A model generated the notes under the pieces. That model was not told where the DNA came from, ran no database searches, and saw only the letters and a program-made list of their open reading frames with translations. 27,065 nt of DNA from JBALVO01 sp036961445. Lineage in GTDB: Bacteria > Pseudomonadota > Gammaproteobacteria > Pseudomonadales > Halieaceae. Positions 8,409-15,891 of the stretch are shown here, one piece after another. Positions within the stretch are counted from its first letter, which is position 1; each line of letters opens with the position of its first letter. Position numbers and translations under genes: made by a program. The DNA is taken from the NCBI GenBank assembly GCA_036961445.1, contig JBALVO010000049.1, positions 1 to 27,065 of the forward strand, read 5' to 3'.

Positions 8409-8641
8409 TCGTGCCCGGCGGTGGCATGCAGTTTGTCCTGGCTATAGATAACATTCATACCTTCCGGGCGCGGGTCCGAATTCCATAGCAGAAAATGTCC
8501 ACCTACCCGGTGTACCGGGTTTTCAATTTTGCCTCCTTTCCACAGCAATTCTTCCATGAGCAGGACCATGGAACGCAGTTCGTCAACGCCTTCTGTTGCG
8601 GCCTCGGTTGGGTTCAGAAAAAAAATAGAAAAGTATCGCAA
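8399..8641 (-). CDS. Small hypothetical protein, possibly frameshifted
   Basis: An 80-codon frame from TTG 8641 (first internal ATG at 8569) encodes a protein I do not recognise. Its composition looks protein-like: an acidic amphipathic stretch with MEELLWKGG, then HRVGGHFLLWNSDPRPEGMN and a polar tail. The TTG has no clear ribosome site. In another frame an ATG at 8663 with AAGGA 7 bases upstream starts MSTPAISLAILFYFF and soon runs out of frame; the two frames meet at a run of eight T (minus strand, 8618-8625), and loss of a single T would join them into about 87 codons. So this could be a real gene with a frameshift or homopolymer error, a gene decayed by that indel, or a short gene starting internally. 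Plus-strand frames across the same stretch look less plausible. Confidence 0.4.
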   Translation of the reverse strand: MRYFSIFFLNPTEAATEGVDELRSMVLLMEELLWKGGKIENPVHRVGGHFLLWNSDPRPEGMNVIYSQDKLHATAGHDPL

Positions 8642-8670
8642 GAGAGATGGCTGGAGTGCTCATCGGGATA

Positions 8671-8675
8671 TCCTT
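8671..8675 (-). promoter_or_regulatory. Ribosome binding site for a start at ATG 8663
   Basis: AAGGA on the minus strand lies 7 bases before ATG 8663. It supports translation beginning there and not at the TTG of the longer frame, which is the main reason for suspecting a frameshift in the small gene. Confidence 0.35.
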
Positions 8676-8825
8676 GTTAGCTTTATACTGCTTATGGTTA
8701 TCTCACCTTTAAGTGTCGGCTACTCTGGCGTTGCAATGGCAGGGTCTAATATTTTCGCGTTGGACTGACAGACTGGGGTATCCTTGACGGCTTGTGAGTA
8801 CCGTCAATTAACCACGGAAAATTCT

Positions 8826-9545
8826 ATGCCTGATATCCCCGAAGCTCGTCCTGCCAGTACCGTGGTGCTGTTGCGCGATTCCGCTATTGGATTAGAAACC
8901 CTGTTACTCAGGCGCAATAAGGCCCTGCAGTTTGCCGGGGGTTTCTGGGTTTTTCCGGGAGGGGCACTGGACCCCGAAGATTTAGCGGCAGCGCAGGGCG
9001 ATGTCCTCGCAGCTTCGCGTATTGCCGCGGCGCGTGAGGCGCAGGAAGAGTCGGGTTTGCTCCCGCACCTGGATGACATGGTGTTGTTGAGTCATTGGAC
9101 CACTCCTGTGGTCGAGCCCAAACGGTTCTCAACCTGGATTTATGCGGCGCCACTGGCAGCAGACGATGAAGTGGTCATTGACGGGGGTGAGATACATGAC
9201 TCGCGCTGGGTTAACGTGTGTCAGGCCGTGGCTGAACACGAGTCGGGTGAGCTCGGCATGTTGCCTCCGACTTACATTACCCTGCGCTGTCTGGCCCGCT
9301 ACAACACCGTAGCAGAAATGGTGGCACTGGAGCGCAACAGTCCCGCGCCTGATGTATTCCCGGTGTTTGGTGAAGACGCCGGGCAGGTCATAGTCATGTT
9401 TCGGGGTGATGCCGGTTATGAATCGGCAGATGGCACCGTTGCGGGGTCCAGACATCGCGCGGTGTTTGCTGGTGCGAGTTGGGAGTATGTCTATGAGGGC
9501 GTACCCCAGCCGTTTCCCTCATTGATCCAGCGCGATGGTGATTAA
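8826..9545 (+). CDS. Nudix hydrolase, NUDT19/CoA-diphosphatase-like
   Basis: 239-residue Nudix protein of the larger NUDT19-like type. The catalytic box is split by an insertion as in that group: WVFPGGALDPED (about residues 40-51) and, after about 18 residues, AAREAQEESGLL holding the REXXEEXG metal-binding core. NUDT7/NUDT19 relatives cleave CoA or acyl-CoA diphosphates, which would suit a genome rich in acyl-CoA enzymes, but substrate is inferred. Start: ATG 8826 (MPDIPEARP) with GGA 11 bases upstream fits the domain boundary; a TTG at 8784 extends the frame by 14 unlikely residues. It is followed after 5 bases by the cytochrome b561 gene. Confidence 0.9.
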   Translation: MPDIPEARPASTVVLLRDSAIGLETLLLRRNKALQFAGGFWVFPGGALDPEDLAAAQGDVLAASRIAAAREAQEESGLLPHLDDMVLLSHWTTPVVEPKRFSTWIYAAPLAADDEVVIDGGEIHDSRWVNVCQAVAEHESGELGMLPPTYITLRCLARYNTVAEMVALERNSPAPDVFPVFGEDAGQVIVMFRGDAGYESADGTVAGSRHRAVFAGASWEYVYEGVPQPFPSLIQRDGD

Positions 9546-9550
9546 AGGCT

Positions 9551-10213
9551 ATGGCGCGACCAGCACAACCCTTGTGGGATTTACCCACGCGGATATTCCA
9601 TTGGAGCATAGTCTGTTGTGTGTCGCTTGCCTGGTGGAGTGCTGAAGCGGAAAATTACGACCTGCACCAGTGGGTTGGCTATACAGTGATTGTCCTCGTT
9701 ATTAGTCGATTTATCTGGGGAATTTTGGGTAGTCGCCATTCACGCTTCACTGACTTCCTGGTAGGGCCGGGAAAATTGTGGGTTTATCTGCGAGGAAGGG
9801 GTAGTGCGAGTGTGGGTCATAATCCGTTGGGAGGTTGGTCTGTTCTGGCCTTGCTGTTGTTACTACTGACCCAGGCAGGCAGTGGCCTGTTCAATACCGA
9901 CGAGGTGCTGTTTTCCGGTCCACTTGCTGCCTCGGCCGATACATCGTTCAGGGAGGCGATGGGCGAGGTGCATGAGGTTGCTTTCAATGTGTTACTGGGG
10001 TTTATTGGCCTGCATGTGCTGGCGGTGATTTATTACCAGTTGCGCCTGAAGCAACCTTTGTTACAGGCCATGATAAAGGGCAGCGCACCCAACCGGGAAG
10101 GGCAGCTTGCACCTGCCCCGTGGTGGCAGGCGCTGGCTATCCTGATCGTCATCGCGCTGTGCTTGTGGTGGGGTTTACAGCAGGTGCCGCAGGCCGCTGC
10201 GGTAATGTGGTGA
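9551..10213 (+). CDS. Cytochrome b561-type di-haem membrane protein
   Basis: 220-residue inner-membrane protein of the bacterial cytochrome b561/Ni-Fe-hydrogenase cytochrome b superfamily, which passes electrons between the quinone pool and periplasmic partners. It opens with the family pattern WDLPTRIFHWS; histidines that could bind haem are in RIFHW (about 17), LHQWVGY (about 39), GEVHEVAF (about 140) and IGLHVLAV (about 155), each in or next to a hydrophobic helix. A further helix (ALAILIVIALCLWWGL) near residues 195-210 closes the protein. AAAGG precedes the ATG. Tight spacing to the Nudix gene (5 bases) and the YkgJ-type gene (4 bases) marks an operon. Soluble electron partner unknown; the cytochrome c' gene 2.1 kb away is one candidate. 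Confidence 0.9.
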   Translation: MARPAQPLWDLPTRIFHWSIVCCVSLAWWSAEAENYDLHQWVGYTVIVLVISRFIWGILGSRHSRFTDFLVGPGKLWVYLRGRGSASVGHNPLGGWSVLALLLLLLTQAGSGLFNTDEVLFSGPLAASADTSFREAMGEVHEVAFNVLLGFIGLHVLAVIYYQLRLKQPLLQAMIKGSAPNREGQLAPAPWWQALAILIVIALCLWWGLQQVPQAAAVMW

Positions 10214-10217
10214 TTAT

Positions 10218-10508
10218 TTGACCATTAAATGCACTGAGATTAGCGAAGCAACAGTAAGCTGCAGTAACTGCCAGGCTTGCTGTTGCCGGCTGGAGGTGAT
10301 GATCATTACCGACACGGGAGTACCGTCGCGCTATATACAAACTGATTCCTGGGGAGGTGAGGTGATGGCGCGTCTGGAAGATGGTTGGTGCGCGGCCTTG
10401 GATCGCGATACCTTGATGTGCACCATTTACGAAAATCGTCCCTGGATCTGTAGGGAATTTGCCGTTGGGTCGCATGAGTGTCTGGTGGAGCGCGCTGAGG
10501 GGCTGTAG
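10218..10508 (+). CDS. YkgJ-type cysteine-cluster protein
   Basis: 96-residue protein of the zinc/iron-chelating YkgJ (CxxCxxxCC) family. The cluster CSNCQACCC occupies residues 15-23 and further cysteines follow in DGWCAAL, DTLMCTIYENRPWICREF and GSHECL; the CTIYENRPWICREF portion is the best preserved family motif. Such proteins bind a metal or Fe-S centre; exact function is not established. The only start that keeps the first cysteines is TTG 10218, since the frame has TAA at 10203-10205 and no ATG before the cluster; ribosome-site signal is weak (GTGG), which fits translational coupling to the cytochrome b561 stop at 10211-10213. Confidence 0.85.
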   Translation: MTIKCTEISEATVSCSNCQACCCRLEVMIITDTGVPSRYIQTDSWGGEVMARLEDGWCAALDRDTLMCTIYENRPWICREFAVGSHECLVERAEGL

Positions 10509-10525
10509 TCGATGCTGTCTGGCGC

Positions 10526-12142
10526 TTAAGGGCCCCAGGTGAGGGTGAAAGAGGATTCTGCTTCCAGTCCCTCGAAGTCCCTGGCTACGACGCGAATCTT
10601 CGAACTACCCTTTATGTTCCGCGGAGGATTAAATTCGAAGCGTTGATTGAGGCCGTCGAACTTTATCCAGTTCGGGAGCTTTTGGGCATAGAAAAGGTAA
10701 GCCTGATAGCGCAAAGCATCACCAACATCGTTATCCACAAAGGTATCGGCTGCGAGGTCCAGTTGTGAGGATTGACCCGCGGGGATGCTAAGGTCCTGTA
10801 ATGGTGTAATCAATACAGGTGGTCTATTACTGAGGTGTTCAGCTGCCGCCGTATGATGGCCGCGACCTATCGCCCTGGAGGTATACAGTAGCGCTGTGGC
10901 CAGGATGATATTAATCATTACAAAACCGACAATGCCCAGTCCGATCACGGCACTGGCAAGGTAGACAAAACCGCCTGAGAACACGTCACCAAGACGGAAC
11001 AGGAAGGTGTCGATGGTATGCTTGCCGACATATTTTTCCTGTCGATTGACCGGCAGGAATAGAGCGTGACGTGTGGTAGTTTGCAATGAGTAGTACACAC
11101 TGTTTTCAGCTATCAGGGCCGCACGTGCCACCGCGAGAATGGGTATAAGGGCGATCAAGCTGTAATTGATCAGCATCAGAATGGGCAATATATACAAAGC
11201 GCCAGCGATGCCAATACGGTCAAATATTCGCGACACCAGGAAAAGCTGTATCAGGAAACTGATCAGGGTGGTTAAGAACAGGTACTTCGAATAAAACAAA
11301 GTAATGTAATCTTCGGCCGTGCTGTCCGTGGCTCCGCTATGTACCTGTTCGGTAACGAAAGTGGCCAGGATGTATTCCCCGTTGGTATTGATCAGGTTCA
11401 GGAGGATGACGAAGCCGGCGATGAGCGTCAAATATCGGTTACGCCAGACGACCTGGAAACCCTCGGTAAAGGGATAAGGCCGCACATCCAGGGGCGCGCT
11501 GACATGCGATTTGGAATCAGCGGGGACGCAATGCTCTGTTCTAGCACTCAACCACCAGGGAATCGCCAATAACAATGCGGCACAGTAAATCACGCCGTCG
11601 TGATCGACTCGCAGATACAGCTCGCCCGCCAGGCCTGAGCCTAATAGCGCACCCAGGGCGGAGGAAGCGGCAATTAAAGGGAAAATGCGCTGGCCAGACT
11701 TCAGGTTGAATAAATCGGCGGCAAATGCCCAGAACAAGGCTAATACCATTACCGAAAATATGCCCAGCCAGACATAGAATACGATACCGATGTGCCATCC
11801 CAGCTTATAGGCCACACCAAAGGCCACCAGATTCAGCAAGAAGAACAGCAAGCTGTTGCGAAACAGGTGGTGCTTTTCATTCCTGGAACTCGCTCGCTGA
11901 TAGAGCCTGGCGAATACTGGCACTATAAACATCAACAAAAAGGCCTGCACCGCTGTGGTGTAAGCTTTAAGCTCCGCTGAGCCGTCTGCCAGTATCAGTG
12001 GCTCCCTGATCACCTTCAGTAAATAATACGCCAGCATTATCAAAAATGACTGGGCACAGAGCAGGTAGGCCGAGCGACCTTCGCCGGCCCGCAGAGTGGT
12101 AAACAGTGATAGAAACCGCTCAGAGCGCGTGTAACTTGGCAT
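10526..12142 (-). CDS. Nucleotide-translocase-like (Npt1/Npt2, MFS-related) transporter with C-terminal cadherin-like domain
   Basis: 538-residue polytopic membrane protein. About twelve hydrophobic helices lie between residues 24 and 430; the first carries MLAYYLLKVIREPLIL, matching the ATP/ADP translocase (TLC, Npt1/Npt2) opening helix with its basic residue, followed by a long QAFLLMFIVPVFARLY helix. From about 437 the protein changes character: NRPPVLITPLQ, then FVDNDVGDALRYQA, KLPNWIKFDGLNQRFEFNPP and KIRVVARDFEGLEAESSF. These are hallmark positions of the dystroglycan-type cadherin-like (CADG) Ig fold. The transported molecule is unknown. Start ATG 12142 has no strong ribosome site. Convergent with the YkgJ-type gene 17 bases away. 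Confidence 0.85.
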   Translation of the reverse strand: MPSYTRSERFLSLFTTLRAGEGRSAYLLCAQSFLIMLAYYLLKVIREPLILADGSAELKAYTTAVQAFLLMFIVPVFARLYQRASSRNEKHHLFRNSLLFFLLNLVAFGVAYKLGWHIGIVFYVWLGIFSVMVLALFWAFAADLFNLKSGQRIFPLIAASSALGALLGSGLAGELYLRVDHDGVIYCAALLLAIPWWLSARTEHCVPADSKSHVSAPLDVRPYPFTEGFQVVWRNRYLTLIAGFVILLNLINTNGEYILATFVTEQVHSGATDSTAEDYITLFYSKYLFLTTLISFLIQLFLVSRIFDRIGIAGALYILPILMLINYSLIALIPILAVARAALIAENSVYYSLQTTTRHALFLPVNRQEKYVGKHTIDTFLFRLGDVFSGGFVYLASAVIGLGIVGFVMINIILATALLYTSRAIGRGHHTAAAEHLSNRPPVLITPLQDLSIPAGQSSQLDLAADTFVDNDVGDALRYQAYLFYAQKLPNWIKFDGLNQRFEFNPPRNIKGSSKIRVVARDFEGLEAESSFTLTWGP

Positions 12143-12292
12143 TGGTTCAGGGTGTTTCTTGCGCAGTGTTACGTTCAGTATAGCTTGGCTTTCCTGCAGC
12201 GTATGGCCCGCCTCAATGGATAGACCTGGCCATTAAGGATTGTTTCCTGGGTCTTGCAACACAGGTTGGAAATGCTCAGGCCTATGTTCAAT

Positions 12293-12306
12293 TTATTCTA
12301 GAATAA
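12293..12306. promoter_or_regulatory. 14-base perfect palindrome, AT-rich
   Basis: TTATTCTAGAATAA is a perfect palindrome between the start of the translocase-like gene (12142) and the stop of the cytochrome c' gene (12350). The flanking 12285-12360 region is markedly A+T-rich compared with its neighbours. It could be an operator for the minus-strand translocase-like gene or a weak transcript-end hairpin for the cytochrome gene. Confidence 0.25.
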
Positions 12307-12349
12307 TATGCAGAAAAAGACTGTAATATATTGAAATATATACAATTAT

Positions 12350-12829
12350 TTAATAAAGATAAGTCTTTGATTTGTATTCATCGTGACAGGCTTTACACGC
12401 TTTACCGGTGGCGCCTACCTGCAAAGCGATAGCTTTTCGATCGTTGGTGTTGGCCACGGTCTGGAGTTTATTGACAGCGCTTTTGAGGTCATTCATTTTG
12501 CTTTCAAAGTCCGCTTTGTTCTGCCAGATTTCAGGCTTGGCTCGTGTCGTGCCCTTGTCTGCACCGTCCTTGAATCCGCGCATGACATCCAGCGTCGTCA
12601 GCGCTGCCAGTTGATCGGAGTACCCTGCCATCATTCTTTCATCCCAGGGCATCTCGCCTTTAACCATGGCGACCATGGGGCCAAAGTTACTGACGACCAT
12701 TGCAAACCAGGACTGGCGATAGGATTGTGGTATCTCTTCTTCATCAAAGTGGGAGATGGCCAGAGGCGACAGAGTCATTACCGCAATCGCCGCACAGGCA
12801 AGAGTAACTTTTCGCAGGGAGTAGGACAT
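12350..12829 (-). CDS. Cytochrome c'/c556-type periplasmic cytochrome
   Basis: 159-residue exported monohaem cytochrome. Residues 1-26 are a signal peptide (SLRK basic region, ACAAIAVMTLSPLA core). The mature part is predicted all-helical and ends with the haem site CKACH (145-149) followed by DEYKSK, the placement near the C-terminus that defines the class II cytochrome c'/c556 four-helix bundle. These proteins bind gases such as NO or carry electrons; the sequence cannot decide between them. AAGGAAG sits about 7 bases upstream of the ATG. It diverges from the ketosteroid-dehydrogenase-like gene across 225 bases. Confidence 0.92.
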   Translation of the reverse strand: MSYSLRKVTLACAAIAVMTLSPLAISHFDEEEIPQSYRQSWFAMVVSNFGPMVAMVKGEMPWDERMMAGYSDQLAALTTLDVMRGFKDGADKGTTRAKPEIWQNKADFESKMNDLKSAVNKLQTVANTNDRKAIALQVGATGKACKACHDEYKSKTYLY

Positions 12830-13054
12830 GATTTCTTCCTTGATTCTTTAAGCTGTTGAGTTGATTTTATTGTTCGCAGCGACAGTTTATGTATGTTGTC
12901 GCAATACTGGCAAGTGAAAAATGGACGATAGAACATTCGATTACTGTGCGCTCGCGACCAAATTCTTAAACCTGTTGCGTCTTAAGTCTACAGTAGGGCT
13001 GACTTGGCGCGTGATTAAGCTACCATTGCCACCCTATTTTATGGATGTGGTGCA
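12830..13054. other. Divergent intergenic region, cytochrome c' versus flavoprotein
   Basis: 225 bases hold the promoters of two divergent genes. Apart from the ribosome site AAGGAAG of the cytochrome gene at its left end I see no clear promoter elements, inverted repeat or small gene. Confidence 0.4.
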
Positions 13055-14767
13055 ATGAGCTCAGAGCGGCAGTGGGATTACAGTTTTGACGTGGTAGTAG
13101 TCGGGTCCGGTAATGGTGGCCTGACTGCGGCTCTATGCAGCTATGAAATGGGCGTTAAGGATGTTCTGGTTATAGAAAAATCCGACCTCTATGGCGGTAC
13201 CAGTTCAATTTCCGGTGGCGGTGTCTGGATTCCATCCAATCGCTACGCGCGCGAGGCCGGAGCCGAAGACTCTTTTGATAAGGCCAAAACCTATCTGCGG
13301 CAGCTTATTACCGAAGAGGAAGTACCCGAATACCAGCTGGATGCCTATTTGCTCAACGGTCCGAAAATGGTGGACTTTATGCACGAGCGCACTCGCATGC
13401 GCTACGTTTCCCTGGAGCACTACCCGGATTATTACACCAATCTGGATGGCGCTATGCACGGGCATCGGTCTATGGAACCCGAGACCTTTGGTGCTGACCA
13501 GTTGGGTGAGGAGTGGCGGCGCCTGCGCCGCACACATCCCATGATGCATCTGGGCGGTGTTCTGGGCATTACCCAGGTTGAGGCTGCGCTGTTAATCGGT
13601 CAGCAACCGGGTTGGTGGAAAACCGCGCTGAAGCTGTTTGCGGATTATTTGCTGGACATCCCCTGGCGCTTAAAGGACAGGTTCCACCGGCGCCTTGCCA
13701 CTGGCTGTGCCGGAATCGCACGCCTGCGTGCCTCCATGCTGGATCGGGATATCCCACTTTGGCAAAACACCGCAATGACCAGGGTGATAGATGAGAACGG
13801 CAAAGTATTGGGTGTGGAAGTCACCCGTAATGGTACACCGCTACGGATTCAGGCGCGCAAAGGCGTAGTGTTGGCAGCGGGAGGTTTTGAGCACAACCAG
13901 GAGATGCGCGAGCAGTACCTGCCGCAGCCTACGGATCAACGCTGGAGTGCCGGTACCAAAGACAATACGGGTGACGCCATTCTCGAGGGCATTCGGCTCG
14001 GCGCGAAAATGCATCGCATGGACGAGGCCTGGTGGTGTAATACGATTTCGGTCCCCGGGGAGGATATACCCCGCTTAAGTGTTATGGAAAAATCATACCC
14101 TGGTTCTATAGTGGTGAATCCGGCCGGGGAACGCTTCAGTAATGAATCTCAGAATTACATGGCCTTTCAGCTCGAGACTTTCAAAAAGCACACACCGGAA
14201 AACCCATGTAATCCGAGTTGGCAGATATTTGATGCGAATTTCCGCGCCAATTATTTTGTCGGACCTTTATATAACAGTAAATTCCGTCCGGATTGGGCAG
14301 TCCCCAAACGTTATGAAGACGAGGGCTTCTTCGCCAAGGCGGACTCTATTGCAGAGCTGGCGCGCAAAATTGGCGTCGATGCCCATGGCCTGGAGCAGAC
14401 GGTGTCTAAAATGAATGAGTATGCACGTACCGGTGAAGATCCTGATTGTCACCGCGGTGAATCTGCTTATGACCGTTATTATGGTGATCCGCGTGTAACG
14501 CCCAATCCTTGCCTGGGTCCGGTGGCCAAGCCACCGTATTATGCCATGCGAGTAGATCCTGGTGATTTTGGCACCCAGGGCGGTATGGTGATCAATGCCG
14601 ATGCACAGGTACTGCATGAGGACGGGCATGTGATAGAGGGACTGTATGCTATCGGCAACTGCAGTGCACCTACCTTGCCCTGCTATCCTGGTCCTGGTTC
14701 GACCCTCGGACCGGCGATGACATTTGCTTATCAGGCGGCAAAAGCTATCACGGGCTATCAGGATTGA
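13055..14767 (+). CDS. FAD-dependent 3-ketosteroid-dehydrogenase-like flavoprotein
   Basis: 570-residue flavoprotein of the fumarate-reductase/3-oxosteroid 1-dehydrogenase superfamily. The FAD dinucleotide-binding loop VVVGSGNGG is at residues 14-22, with the distal FAD motif LYGGTSSISGGG near 42-53 and VLAAGGFEHN near 270-279. The C-terminal FAD/substrate motif CYPGPGSTLGPAMTF (543-557) matches the KstD pattern Y-P-G-x-G-x-T-L-G-P-A, so Tyr544 and Gly548 align with the catalytic Tyr487/Gly491 described for Rhodococcus KstD1; Tyr368 in NESQNY and Tyr126/127 are candidates for the other active-site tyrosines. Delta1- or delta4-dehydrogenation of a ketosteroid is the best guess, but the family includes enzymes with other substrates. 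The ATG follows a GGATG/GTGG stretch, a modest ribosome site. Confidence 0.87.
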   Translation: MSSERQWDYSFDVVVVGSGNGGLTAALCSYEMGVKDVLVIEKSDLYGGTSSISGGGVWIPSNRYAREAGAEDSFDKAKTYLRQLITEEEVPEYQLDAYLLNGPKMVDFMHERTRMRYVSLEHYPDYYTNLDGAMHGHRSMEPETFGADQLGEEWRRLRRTHPMMHLGGVLGITQVEAALLIGQQPGWWKTALKLFADYLLDIPWRLKDRFHRRLATGCAGIARLRASMLDRDIPLWQNTAMTRVIDENGKVLGVEVTRNGTPLRIQARKGVVLAAGGFEHNQEMREQYLPQPTDQRWSAGTKDNTGDAILEGIRLGAKMHRMDEAWWCNTISVPGEDIPRLSVMEKSYPGSIVVNPAGERFSNESQNYMAFQLETFKKHTPENPCNPSWQIFDANFRANYFVGPLYNSKFRPDWAVPKRYEDEGFFAKADSIAELARKIGVDAHGLEQTVSKMNEYARTGEDPDCHRGESAYDRYYGDPRVTPNPCLGPVAKPPYYAMRVDPGDFGTQGGMVINADAQVLHEDGHVIEGLYAIGNCSAPTLPCYPGPGSTLGPAMTFAYQAAKAITGYQD

Positions 14768-14852
14768 GAGTCCCATTCATACCGGCTTTTTGCGCTAGAC
14801 CGAAGGCCTGTGTGTGCTGTCAAGCTGCGCGCTGTGAGGGCGTGAATACTAT

Positions 14853-15770
14853 TTAATTGTGGACCTGCACCAGGGCATCCAGAAGCGTTTGTACGACCCT
14901 GTTGGGGGGAGGGGAGTGGCGCACTATCGCGCTGAACTGGCAGGTGTACGCGAACACGTCTGGTAGCAGCGTACGCATGACACCCCTCGCTACAAAGGTT
15001 TCGGCGTAGTGCTCTGGCAGATAACCCAGGTATTTTCCTGATAACACAAGGTGTGCAACCGCCTCCTGATCATAGGCAGTGGCGTGGCGTTGCTGGCCCA
15101 GTTCGCGGGTCACTTCCATGTTGGGTGAGTGATAGCCGATGCCCACGTATTTGCAATCGCGCACTTTTTTTGCAGAGATTGTTGCTGTGGTCGTATCAAA
15201 CAGCGGATGCGCGTAAGCGCAATATAGATACATTTGCTCTTCGAACAACCGGTGGTAGTCGAGGCTACTGGAAGGGCGATGGATGGGGATTATGCCCAGA
15301 TGGAAACGGCCTTCCATCACACCGCGTTCAATGGCATTGATTGGCTCAACGTGAATCTCCGGTTGTACTGCCGGTGCTTGCTCGTCGAAACGGGCGAAGG
15401 CCTGGTTGATATGACATTGGGGGTTGGTCGCGGTTTTGTCGAAAATGGCAATGCTGAGAGTGCCGGTGAGGCGCTGGTGGAGTTCATCTACCTCATGTTG
15501 AAAATCCTCCATGGAGGCCATCATTTTCTGCGCGCTTGCGTAAACCTGTTCACCTTCGGTGGTCATGGCAAAGCCACCTCGACCGCGGCGGCATAGTGTC
15601 ACGCCCAGGCGCATCTCCAGATCTTTGATATGACGGGATATGGTGCTGCGGTTTATGTTGAGTTCCAGCTCGGCGGCGGCGAAACCACCACAGGCTACAA
15701 CCGCTCGAAACACGCGCAACAGCCGTATATCATTGTCTGTCACATTCCCCAGTAATGCTTTTCTGGCCAC
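14853..15770 (-). CDS. LysR-family transcriptional regulator, probable regulator of the divergent transaminase
   Basis: 305-residue LysR-type regulator. The winged helix-turn-helix occupies residues about 13-72 (LRVFRAVVACGGFAAAE ... INRSTISRHIKDLEMRLGVTLCRRG), a linker helix follows, and the remainder is the two-subdomain effector-binding region (VEPINAIERGVMEGRFHLGI, and YCAYAHPLFD). It is transcribed divergently from the beta-alanine:pyruvate transaminase gene, the arrangement of bauR/bauA in Pseudomonas, so control of that gene by its amino-acid substrate is inferred. Start: GTG 15770 preceded by GGTGG; a second GTG at 15743 preceded by GGGG would give a shorter N-terminus (VTDNDIRLL) also usual for the family. 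Confidence 0.92.
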   Translation of the reverse strand: MARKALLGNVTDNDIRLLRVFRAVVACGGFAAAELELNINRSTISRHIKDLEMRLGVTLCRRGRGGFAMTTEGEQVYASAQKMMASMEDFQHEVDELHQRLTGTLSIAIFDKTATNPQCHINQAFARFDEQAPAVQPEIHVEPINAIERGVMEGRFHLGIIPIHRPSSSLDYHRLFEEQMYLYCAYAHPLFDTTTATISAKKVRDCKYVGIGYHSPNMEVTRELGQQRHATAYDQEAVAHLVLSGKYLGYLPEHYAETFVARGVMRTLLPDVFAYTCQFSAIVRHSPPPNRVVQTLLDALVQVHN

Positions 15771-15839
15771 TACAGTTCACCACCCTGATAAATAGGTGTA
15801 GTTTATTGAAACTTAATGTTTATAGATAATGATTTATGC

Positions 15840-15849
15840 AACATATGTT
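15840..15849. promoter_or_regulatory. Palindrome in the LysR/transaminase promoter region
   Basis: AACATATGTT is a perfect 10-base palindrome in the 121-base A+T-rich gap between the divergent LysR and transaminase genes, about 42 bases before the transaminase ATG. A possible -10 (TAAAAT, 15856-15861) lies just downstream. LysR proteins bind such interrupted or plain dyads between divergent genes, so this is a candidate operator. Confidence 0.3.
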
Positions 15850-15891
15850 TCGGCTTAAAATGCTGCTCTTTGTTCCCTGGGATCACAACCA

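Noticed and set aside
8495..8768. Two plus-strand frames of 61 and 79 codons before the Nudix gene
   Set aside because: No ribosome sites, odd composition, and they overlap each other and the more protein-like minus-strand frame.
12383..12859. 158-codon plus-strand frame opposite the cytochrome c' gene
   Set aside because: The minus strand carries a signal peptide, CKACH haem site and a strong ribosome site; the plus frame has none of these.
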